DNA of 64,000 nt, taken from positions 372,001 to 436,000 of the forward strand of contig JAGVRJ010000006.1 in NCBI GenBank assembly GCA_019059635.1, given 5' to 3'. Below, one piece after another: positions 51,668 through 64,000 of this stretch. Both the position numbers and the translations under genes were made by a program. Under the pieces are notes generated by a model. The model was given only the letters and a program-made list of their open reading frames with translations, made no database searches and was not told where the DNA came from. Within the stretch, counting starts at the first letter, position 1. Each line of letters starts with the position of its first letter. This stretch comes from Proales similis. Taxonomy: Eukaryota; Rotifera; Eurotatoria; Ploima; Proalidae.

Positions 51668-54600
51668 TTATTAGCATCTGAAACAGCGGGCGATCATCGT
51701 CGCTCGTCGTCCGCCTCGTTGGACGTGTTCACGGCTCTGTGGCCGGCTTTGAAGCAATTACTCGCTTAATTACAACTGCTTCTATCTGGTTGCTTTCCCT
51801 CTATTGGCGGCTGCTGCTGCCTCTTCTTCTTCTTCTTCTCTTCCCATTTAGGCGACGACGTGCACGCTCACTTGAGCCGGCCGATTGCAAATACTAATAA
51901 ATTAATAACATAAATATTAGATGACAGATTTTGCACTGCCTCATCAATTAGATAGAGTTTCTTTCAATCGCACTCGCACACTGCTCGCTGTGCGCATCGG
52001 TGTTTGCCCAGCATTTACATTCAAAAGAGACAAGAGCGTGACACTTGCCGGTCTGGGCCATGTTCACATCTCAATTATTATTAAACTAACTCAGTCAGTT
52101 TTCAATCAATTGCCAGCCAATGCTCAATCGACGTTCAATCAATGTGCACTAATAAAAGTGAGCTTGCTTTAAAGGCAAAGGTAAACAAGTGGCAGTCGTA
52201 GTGGCAGCACGACACTTGTGCCTTGACGAGTTCATGTGCGTGCGTTCTTGTTACTTATTTGAGCCTGTCACGCTTCTGTCATCCTGCTGCCCGTTCCGTG
52301 TTTGATTTCAACTTGTTTTCGCCTGCTCTTCTCAGCGCTCGACTCGGCGTCTGTTCGACAACTGTCAAACTTGGTTCATTTCATCACTCATCTCAAGTTG
52401 ATTCGTTTCAAACCGGAAAAGGAAAGCAGAGAAACACAGAGAGAGAGAGAGAGAGAAAGGGAGAGAGACCGACATACAGACAGTCAGACAGACAGGGAGC
52501 GTTGCCTACAGTCTCTGTCCGATTGAGTCAAAATCAATAGTTGCCGCCGTCTGCAATTCTTTATGCCCGAATAGAGAATTCAAAGGTTGCCTGCTCGATA
52601 GAACGCTTTACCGACACCAGTCAACTTCTACTTGGCCTCTACACGTTGCCGGAGGTTAGCGCGGCTAGTTGAGCTCTCGCTTGCAACGGAGGGTTCTATT
52701 CTTCATTATTCTCTTTTTTTCTCTGTCTGTGTCTGTCTCTTTTTGATTATCCCTCCGATAGAGCCGACTCAAGCAGAGCAGGCCTTTCTTTATCACTTTT
52801 CAAGCCAATGAACACGCGTCTGTGTGTTTGTGTATTAGCAAGATTAAGCACAGTGACAACTTGTTTTCGATTTATCCTTTTTAATTCTCATCTGACCGGC
52901 CTTTGCGTCTCTCAAGTCGCAGCTCTTGCACTTTACAAATCAATGCCTCAAATGCTTGCATGGTCCTCAAATGCTTCAAATGATTGCGACACGTCATGTG
53001 CCCCTCTCTCTCTGTCTCTCTCTCGGTCTCTCTCTCTGTCTCTCTCTCTCTTTGCGTCTCTCATTCTGTTTATTTCTGATCTGCGATCTGCTGATCCGAT
53101 GCGCCAGGCCAGAGGGTAGTCAGAGTGAAAAAGGGAAAGAGCGCTTGAGAAGGAAACATTCGTTGACGTCTTGTCGAGAGAGGATGATGATGGGCGAAAA
53201 TCAATTTGCACCGGGCGCCTATTTACTTAACGCGTGTTGGCGCATGAATTCTTGATGAGTTGACGCGGCCGGATGAGAGACTAATTGCCAACGAGTGGAT
53301 TTTGCATTTATTTTTCTTCTTTTCCCGTTCTTGGCTCGTATGGAGCGCCTCACCTAAGTTTCCGCCGCCTCTGCTCGCTCTCCGGCCCTTTCCGAGAGCC
53401 TATTTGCTTGCTAAGCTCATGGTGGATTGTCAGTCAGCCGCTTTAAATTCTCATGCAAATCGGCTTTTAAAAGCCAGCTTGACCATCGCCGAGCTCGCTC
53501 TGACGGCTGCTCGTTACACTTAGAAATAGCGTCTTAACAAAGCCGCCATTTGAGTTTGACACAATGTGATTAATTGGCACAAGAAGCGAGCGAGTGATCG
53601 AATGAGCCACCAGTGCGCACGCCGCCAGGACGACTAGTAGTAGACAAGCTAGCAGGGGAGTGCGGCCGGCAGGCGCATTGATTTCAAGTCAAGCATTCTA
53701 AAACCAACCGCTTGAACAGGCGCATTCATGGCAAGTGTAAATGCACTTGGGGATCACAATGGGCTTGATTGCGAGCAACTAAAGACTCTTTTTGGCAGGC
53801 GAGTACTCAAACGCGCTCCTCAAATGAGCAATTAAATCATTTTCAATTTGTTGAGTGTAATTTGAGCCCAATTCTCGATTCCGCTGCCGCTTCACTGCTC
53901 GCACATATACACACTCGTCGAGGAGTGGTTTGCGCTCTACAAGCCTCCTGTGTTCGCCTATTTTTCGCTAATTCTTTCTCCGGCCTTTCATTTCTTCGTT
54001 CGTCTCAGTCGTCATCGTCTTCGTTCGTCTTGAGCGCAACTCGTCTCTTCAATCGATGCTCGATTGTAAACAAACAATCACGAGCTTCTCTTCAATTCGT
54101 CAATACGGCCCTGTGGAAGCAATTTAAATGCATCTGTCTCTGCCGGCAGCAATGCTGCTTGTGGTGCGGGCGATCATTTGCTGCCGCTTAGTTGCTGCCA
54201 CCCGGCGGGCTCGCAGGCCATCAGACAGTCAAACAGGCAGGCAGGCGAACAAGTGAACGATTCAGGCAGTTATCCGGCCAGGCACCTAATTAATTCAACA
54301 TCTCGCAGGCTTCTTTTAGCTCCTTTTGGTGTTGCTGCTCGTTCTCAGAAGAGAATGTTCATCGCTGAAGCAGTCATCTGGTGCCAGTTTAGCGGCGCAT
54401 AGATCGTCGATTGGCAAATGTCAGCGAACAGGCGGTGGCGGCACCTCTTTGCTCTAGCGCTTCTACCGTTTGGTATTTGCCTGATGGCAGCAGCAGCAAA
54501 GGCAACGCTCGACTTATGAAACTCATTGCCTGGCCGGATGGCTTTGGCTAATTGATCCTAAATGCCGCGTCTGGTGCCGTTTACCGGCTCTGCCCGGCAA

Positions 54601-57600
54601 ATTGGCTTGATAAGGTTCTAATTTTAGGCAGCCCATTTGCACTCGCTTGCGCGCCCCCGCCCGAGCCTCTCTAGTTCCAATGCTCTTCTCTTTCGCCATT
54701 ACTTAAACTCGCGCCGCATCAAGTGCAAGCTTGCATTTCAAATTGTCGGCTCAATTTTCTACCACTCATTCAGGCGAGCAGTGAAGCATTCACGGCGGCT
54801 TCTCCGCTTTACTGCCGCCTGTCTGCCTGCTAGCCTAGAGAATGGAGCTCGCTCGTTCGCTTGCTTGATTGTGAGTCCATGACGCAAATGCGGTTTGAGC
54901 GTAACCAGCCCGAAGGAGGCCGAGGAGCAGCGGCGGCGGCATCAGCAGCTGCGAATATCTACTCCAATCTAGTCACACCTTCAGTTTGACCGGTTGCACC
55001 TTTGGCCAGAGGCCGATTCGCTCGGGCAAGCATTCGTGCTCCTCCTCTAGGACTAGTCAATGTAATTGAATTTGGGTCAAGCGCATAGACCTGTCCATCG
55101 CTCCTAAATTATCCACAGTGTGATTATAAATTGCATGCCAAACGAGCAGTCAAGCAAACAGATGAGAAAATTGCGAGCCGTCCATTATAAATGTCAATTC
55201 ACTTTTTTTTTTATGGTGTTTTGGAAGGTGTCAGGCCGGCGGGCGAATAGGCGAGCGCACCAACAAGCGCAAAGAAAGCTAAAGAATGAGTTATAGCATT
55301 TATGGTGATCATAGTTTGAGTATTAGCGTCCGAAACTAAATGAGGCCCTTTCGCCCGTCCGCTCGTTTTGTTTGCTTGATTGAGGAGCCTGGCTGGCGGC
55401 TTGGCCTCCGGGCCATAATCATATTTTCAATCACCAATTCTCATCTCGTCTGGATCGCCTCTCTCTCTCCTACTCTCCATCAGCTCTGCTCCACCATAAA
55501 TGACTGCCTCTCTCGGCCTCGTCATTCAAGTCCAATCGCTGTCGTCTGCCTGTTTTTCCCATTCTCTTCTCTCTGCTTCTCTCTTTCTCTCTATTATTCG
55601 AACCATCTCTTTCTGTCTCTGCCTCTCTCTCTCTCTCTCTGATATTTCCTTGTGCCGCCAATCGCATCGCTTCTCCTCTCTCTCTCTTATCAGCAATGTT
55701 GTTTATTCACAACATTTTCTATGTCTTGGACCAACTTCCGTGCACATTTGGTGTTTGCATTGGCAGTGATGAGCCCGCACCAGCCAAGCGTACAGGAAGC
55801 TGAATACCATCGTATGAAAATAAATAACCAAATCTTAATGAAATAAACACACCAGCGCAGTGAGAGGCGCTCGCACGCGTGCTAATTCGCTCGCTCGCTG
55901 CCTCAATAATACTCAATGAAAAGGAATAGCTTTGAGCAGCTCGAGCAGCAGTAAGCAAACGCCTCTCATTCCTCAGCTGCATCATCATCATCACCCTATC
56001 TCAGCATACGCCACGCTGCTCGGCTTTTGCCTCAACAGCCCTACGAAGGTAGTTGCAGCTAATGCCGTTTCGTCTTCGAACTTGTAAATTATTCATCAAC
56101 AACATTCATCATCATCATCATCATCGTCTTCTTATTTTAATTCTTCATCATCTCCTTGATCATCATCATCATTATCGTCTTGATAGCAAAGTAAATGAGA
56201 GGCAAGTAGAACGGGCGGAGAGTGAGAGCAGCATATGAATATGGCCACGGACGCTCTGAAGGGCCGCGGCGTGTAAATTTGCTAAAAGTTGCTTCAAATT
56301 GTTTATTCAACTTTGTTGGGCTCTGAAGCGGCCACTGCTTTTAATCTGTCTACTTATGCCGCAAGTAGAAAAAGCTGGTAAGGTCGACGGGTCCAACTCA
56401 CTGCTGTTCGTGTGTTTACACACACACACACACGCAGACAAGAGAAGACGAAAGCGCCTCAGCCGCCAGCCCTGGCGTGCAATGACCACTACTACTGACC
56501 GTGCTGAAGGTCCGAGCGGACCAAGTGCTGACCCGAGCTCGCAATTGAATCGCATAGGCACATTGATCAAGAATATATTAGAGCGAGCAGCGGTTCTATT
56601 TGCATAACTTTCGATCGATCGATCGCTCTGTTTACTTTCGCCAAATCACTTTGGCCTTTCGATCAAGTTCGCCGCGTGCGCTCCAACAGGCTGGCCATTG
56701 GATGCCGGTGCCCGTTCTTTCGGCCCTGGTGGGATCGCAAAGAGCTGCTCCATTTGCGCTTGCCTGCCTGCCTGCGATTGTCTGAGTTGCCTGAGTAGCG
56801 ATCGCTCGTGCCAGTGAGCGTTGGCGAGCGCGTCTATGAGTCTGTGGCATCTAACCGAGTTTCACTCTTGCTTTTGATTTCTTCCTAAACAAATAACTTG
56901 TGCTTTTTTTTCTGATTTTTCGATCATAATCTCGCCTCTCAGTGCCAATGTTTGCTCCTTGTTCGATTTCGCTTGTTTTCTTCTCTCTTTGACTTGAACA
57001 CAAGTGCAACCGCTTCATTACTTTCTCCTCTGCCTCTTGCTTTCCACTCTCCCTCTCGCCTCCTCCTCTCTTTTTTTTTCGCTCTCAACCTGGCGCTCGC
57101 CCTCATATTTGTTTTCAATTACATCGCCACTGCTACTGATGCTGTTTTTCTTTACTTTTCTCTTATTTTTTTTTTGTTTTTATTTTTATTTTCATGTGAT
57201 TCCAGAGTATGTTACACGTGTTGTTTGCCTGCCAGCCAGCCAGCAAGCCAGTTAGTCAGCGAGTCCATTGACATTGCAGCGTGTCTCTGCCCTCTCTCGC
57301 CCTGCTTCTGCTGCATTTTGTAGTGATTCCTGCCACTTTTTCTCACTTTCATTGTCATCTCATGCGCCAAGCAGCCAGCGCCCACCAATGCCTCGCGTTG
57401 GCCATTCAATTATTTGCTAACTTGACTGTGAACAAGACGAAGCAAGAAGATGAAGAAGATGGAGAAGGAGAAAAAGCGAATCGCTGAAAGAAAGCAAAGA
57501 ACTAAGACGAGTACGAGCGCGCATATGAGTCAATGAGCGTCAATAATGACTTTGAAAGCATCGAGTCAAAGCTAATTTCATCCTTAAGCCACTTGACTAA

Positions 57601-60600
57601 AAGTTGAGCGGATTGCGGCCGCCAAGTTGGGCTCGCGCGTCGCCTCTGGTGTGTTTGTGCTCATCTCATATAAATAATAATAAAACGGCTTATATGTGCG
57701 CCAAGTCGGTTATTAAGCCGGCTTCGGCCTAGTTGCCCTCGCGATCGTGGCTGCCGCCAGGCCAGCAGTAGTCGGCCAGCAGGCCTCAATCGTTCTCTTT
57801 GCCGCAGCTAATCGAATTAAAGATTTCAATTTGCTCTGATTCATTTAAGTGCTCGCTCAGGCTCGTCTAATTCGCTCATTTGAGGCTTGCCTTTCAAATT
57901 AGCTTTCCGCTATTGCTTCTCCTTTTCTAAATCACTCTTTTCTTCGTCTTTTTCTTCAGCGCCATCACCACCACCATCATCGTTCTCATAATCATCTTCA
58001 TTAGTTTTAGCATCATCATCATCATCATGATCAGCGCCGGCAGCAGTAGCGTCTTAATTTAGCTTGCGTGTGTTGTTGGTTTCTCCTGGTCATGTTAAAA
58101 CTCAAAGAACATTGAATGCAACCACTCCTCTGCCGCTCGAGCGTGAGCACATTCACGTTGCAAAATTGAGCCGAATTTGACAATCAGCCGGCGTCGCGGT
58201 AAACGGAATAGAGATATTCGTAAAGCCCAAGCTTCGTGATGACGCTTCGAGCCCTCGGCAGTGACGAAGAAACGAGCGCGATCACTAGATGTACTAGAAC
58301 GAATTAAATCCGATCTAATTTCAAGCGAATACAGTTGAGCGCTCGCACGCGAAGCGGAAAATATTAATATCTGCATTTTTGAGCGTCTCTAGCCGATCTG
58401 CTGCCACCGGCGCCGTAGCTGCTCCTGCTGCCACTGCTGTTTCTACAATTTCTGCGTACATTGTTGATTTTAATAACCGACGCTTACTGGCATTCGCGTG
58501 ATTCCTAGCCAATTAGAGTCGCATGCATTCTGCCTACTTCATTGCTCGCTGCCTCCCTCCCTGGCTGACTCTCTCTCTTTATCTCTTCTCTATCGCCACT
58601 TACAATCTAATTTCGGAACAGAAAAATTTTCATGCTCGCTCAGAGACGCAATTGAACGGCTTGACTGCTTCTGCTTTGATGGGCACTTTCGGACTATTTG
58701 CTCTTCTCGCCTGAAGCGCCTTTCTCTCTCTCTCTCCTTCTCTGCCGATCGCTCCGAACGGAGATGAGCATATGTTGTATGAGGCGAGATGAGCTATTGA
58801 GCTCTGGCTGCTGGCCGTAAATCACCACCAAAACTCAACGAAGCCAGTCTCTGATCCAGACCTCCAAGGTGCGCCATTTACGTTTCAGCGCGCGTTTCGC
58901 TTGCGTTTAATTATTCGCTAAACTATCGCCATATTCAGAGCGATGAACGATTTGTTTGGTGCACTTCAGCTGAATGAAAATGGCCGACCGAACTGAAATT
59001 AAATTTGCTCGGCGTATGCTGCTGAGTTTGGCCAGACCGGATGCAACTGTTTGTTCCTATAAAGGAACCAGTCGCTTAATTTGGCCGCATTTAATCGCTC
59101 TTCTTGTCGTCAATGTGTGTGTGTGAGAGTGATTGTGTCAGCAAACAAGGCATTGTTCCGCAGAAGGAAACAAGTTAGAACGAGAGAGAGAGAGAGAAAA
59201 CACAAAGCAGCAGCACAATTCTCTGCAAAAGTGAGCAAGCTGATTTGCTGCCAGTACGGGCGCTGCTCGCTCGATGCTCGTTATGTGCCGACAATGCGGC
59301 TGATTGAATGGCCTTAGTTGCTTTCTGTTTGGGACATTTCAGCTCAGGAAAGAGATTGTTAGTTTTTGTTGCGGGTAAACTCATTCATATTTGCGGCGAG
59401 GCGGTCATGTGCTAGTTGCAGCGGCGGGTCTATTGACAACGACGACAAAAGCAAGCCACAAAGCCCGAGTAATTCGGCAACGAAGACTTTGACGCTTTAT
59501 CGCTATTAGCTCATTACGCGCCTCATCTTCTTAATCATAATCATTACTTGCTTGCGAGCGTCTGCATTCTTGTGGACTGCTCTTGAGCAAACGCGCCCAA
59601 ATCACAAGCTTGTCTAATTTCCTCAATACCATTACGCCATTAGCTCGTGTTGTTGTTTGATGCCGCCAGCGGCGTCGTCTACGCCACTCGCCGTAGTCAG
59701 ACTATAGAGTGCAGAATGAAGGATTGAGGGGAGACAGGGAGGGTGAGAATAGGCCGTGTTGGGGAGGATCTCATCATCATCATGATGGAGCCAGCTCGCT
59801 TGGTCCTATTCCTGGCTCGCCTCGTTTTCATCGATCCTGCTGTGGATGCCGCTCTGACGCTTCCTGCAGCCATTCGCTTGTCTCGTTTGGAGTGGAAGCT
59901 CAAATGCCAGAGCAGGAATCGGCAGCCAAAATGGCTTTTAAATTAAGCTTCACGCCAACTTCCTCTTCTCATTCAAGCTAATGCGTTTGCGATGCACTCT
60001 CTCGTTGCTTGCTCATTCAGGCAGCCGCTCATTCGCTCGCTCATTAACTCACCTGATGATGACAATCACACGACGCTCATCTCATGTAGAAAGCATTTAG
60101 CTAAAACCTGTCCCCCGCTAATCCGACCGCCACATGACATTGTGCGTCTGTGAGCACTCGTTTGCCACTGTGTTTGAGAGAGAGAGAGAGTAAGACATCG
60201 CTCGGTTCTCGGCCTCTCTTTGCCTCTTTGGCTGCCTTTTAATCCTATTTAAAATGAGCAGCCAATCCAACAGGCAACCAGTGTAACATCTGAGTCTTTT
60301 GCGCCCATACGCGCCCCATCGCTTTACACGCGTGGCCTGCCATGCTCAGTCAGCTGCTATCGATTTCTCACGCGTTCAAATCGGCCTCAAGCCGCATGTA
60401 GCTGAGCCGATTACAAGCGAGGCCCGTATTTTGAAATGATCGCTAATCGTCAGCCATCATTTATGCTTGCGAGCAGCCACTCAATCGCTTTCGCTCTTTG
60501 GCCCAAATGTAAATTTTATCTCCTTCTCTGCTCTTTAGATTGAATTGCAAGGCAGTAGCGGTGGTCCATGCTCGCGATCTAACCAGCTGGCATGTAATAA

Positions 60601-60829
60601 GAGCCAAGAATAAATCAATAGCGAACGAGTCCCCTGCCCCTTTGAGTTTTACTCGACGCCCGCCCGCCTGCCCGATCCGAATCTGACCGATCGAGCTGCG
60701 CCTTCCAATTTGAATAAAATAAACCGAAGCAAACCCAGCCGCCCGGAACCTGAACAATCTCACCGTCAAGTTCGCACAACCGCACAACAGACAACTCACA
60801 AGCAGAAACTCGAAAATAGCCAGCCGACA
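51668..60829. other. 9-kb gene-poor interval
   Basis: No coding exon was recognised on either strand. A METTL18 poly(A) signal (AATAAA at 51896-51901) lies at the left end. The rest is unique-looking DNA with many (CT)n/(AG)n runs (52439-52455, 53008-53050, 55620-55640), CAT/ATC repeats (56106-56125, 58010-58028) and T-rich tracts. Frames here are repeat-driven and lack family resemblance. It may hold distal regulatory elements or non-coding 5' exons of the PCBP-like gene. Confidence 0.55.
56106..56125. repeat. (ATC)n trinucleotide repeat
   Basis: About six to seven ATC units, with further interrupted units to about 56176, seen directly. Confidence 0.9.
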
Positions 60830-63118
<2,289 letters not shown>

Positions 63119-63248
63119 CTTTATCCTATTGAGCATTTCATCATTCCAAACGCGTTTGTTGATTATTCACGGCCATGATCGCCATCAAGTTGGCGTTCAT
63201 TGCAAATTCTATTCTCTTTCTCTATTTTTGTGCTTCATCTCATCAAAG

Positions 63249-63819
63249 CTGCTCGAGAGCCGAGCTGAAAAGCAAGCATTCGTCAACCGGTGTTGTTGGA
63301 ACATATGTGTCCAACACGAGCACAAATGCGGCCATTGGCTCAATCGGTGGAGTGGACGGCCGGCCCAGAGCTGTGCTCTCTTCGTACGATTACTCGACGC
63401 TGGGCTCCTACGGCGCCTACGAGACGATATGTGTGGCCGACTCGCGTCAGGAGAGTCTGGCCTCTAATCGAGTTGCTGTTAACCAAGCTAACATCGAGCC
63501 TAGCCTCATAGACGCCAACCATTATTATAATCTACAGCCCGTTTTCGTCTTTCAGTCAAAGCTACAGCCAAATCAAAACCATCTACCAGAACAGTTCGAA
63601 AAGCCGGCCGCCGTATGGGCCCAGTCACCTCAGCTGTCCCATAGCAAGCAGCAGCCCGCCAACAGCCACCAACCACAGCAGCAGCAACGACAGACCATCT
63701 TGTATGGTGCCAACAAGTCCCAGCGACCAGTCTTGAGACATCATCAGCTATCCGAGCTCGAGCTCAATTACGCGTCGCGCGAAATACGAAGGGCGCAGCT
63801 CTACTTCAGACCATACTGA
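63249..63819 (+). CDS. Possible alternative last exon of PCBP gene, or separate small gene
   Basis: An open frame runs to a TGA at 63817-63819. A long pyrimidine-rich tract ending TCATCAAAG stops at 63248, a convincing acceptor. From 63249 the phase matches the donor at 62832 (AG plus C), so the PCBP-like protein could continue as a 569-residue form with a tail rich in Ser, Gln and Tyr (SSYDYSTLGSYGAYE, QPQQQQRQ). Alternatively, an ATG at 63175 opens the same frame with a hydrophobic leader (MIAIKLAFIANSILFLYF) that could be a signal peptide of an independent 214-residue secreted protein. The leader overlaps the pyrimidine tract, so its hydrophobicity may be accidental. I favour the exon reading modestly. 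Confidence 0.5.
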
Positions 63820-64000
63820 CGTCGCATTCTCATTCAAATCGTCTTGTCCCTGTGGCCGTCAGCTGCGCACTCGTCGACGACACCTTCCATTAGATTCAAT
63901 TTCCTTTTCCCCGCATGGACTCTTGCATTCAAACCAAACGCGGCCAAGAACAATTGCTCATTCGACTCGACAACCGATCTCTTCCCTCCGTCGACTCCTT
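63820..64000. other. Window edge, no feature seen
   Basis: The last 180 bases contain no supported coding sequence and probably include the 3' UTR of the preceding exon. Confidence 0.5.

Overview
The window is animal nuclear DNA. The genes are split by short GT-AG introns, many of only 50-70 bases, and encode animal-specific proteins: a CASK-type MAGUK, an innexin, NAPE-PLD, a tau/MAP2/MAP4-family protein, NRBP, CDC20, METTL18 and a PCBP-type KH protein. The innexin with its YYQW-type second membrane segment points to a protostome invertebrate. The species cannot be named from the sequence. The genome looks gene-dense in places, with long gene-poor stretches full of (CT)n, (CA)n and trinucleotide microsatellites. 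No transposon, tRNA, rRNA or CRISPR array was recognised.

Layout. 1084-7735 (-): CASK in 12-13 exons, with an apparent second, internal first exon that would give a short MPP1-like isoform. 10870-12832 (-): a secreted protein with a beta-propeller-like repeat domain, plus a truncated tandem copy broken by an in-frame stop. 13389-17579 (-): a single 1396-residue exon joining a lipase-like domain, an NB-ARC/STAND NTPase and TPRs, which is the most striking gene here. 18174-19533 (-): NAPE-PLD. 20826-22847 (+): NRBP pseudokinase. 23293-24331 (-): a synergin-gamma-like C-terminal protein with a GC-AG intron. 24332-29811: gene-poor. 29812-31813 (+): innexin. 35193-36184 (+): tau/MAP family. 37014-37439 (+): a small secreted peptide precursor with a TATA/Inr promoter.

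37673-43565 holds two paralogues in inverted orientation whose central 1063 bp appear identical while both ends have diverged, with a membrane alpha/beta-hydrolase-like gene between them. 44679-46797 (-): an LRR protein with a cysteine-rich tail. 47673-49284 (+): CDC20. 50633-51667 (+): METTL18-type histidine methyltransferase. 51668-60829: about 9 kb without recognisable genes. 60830-63118 (+): PCBP-like protein with three KH domains and a possible alternative last exon at 63249-63819.

The genes are mostly unrelated in role, so no operon-like pathway is claimed. Several code for synaptic or neural proteins in other animals (CASK, innexin, tau/MAP, the peptide precursor). Exon models were built by hand from splice consensus, reading-frame continuity and remembered family sequences. 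Every multi-exon model given below sums to a multiple of three.
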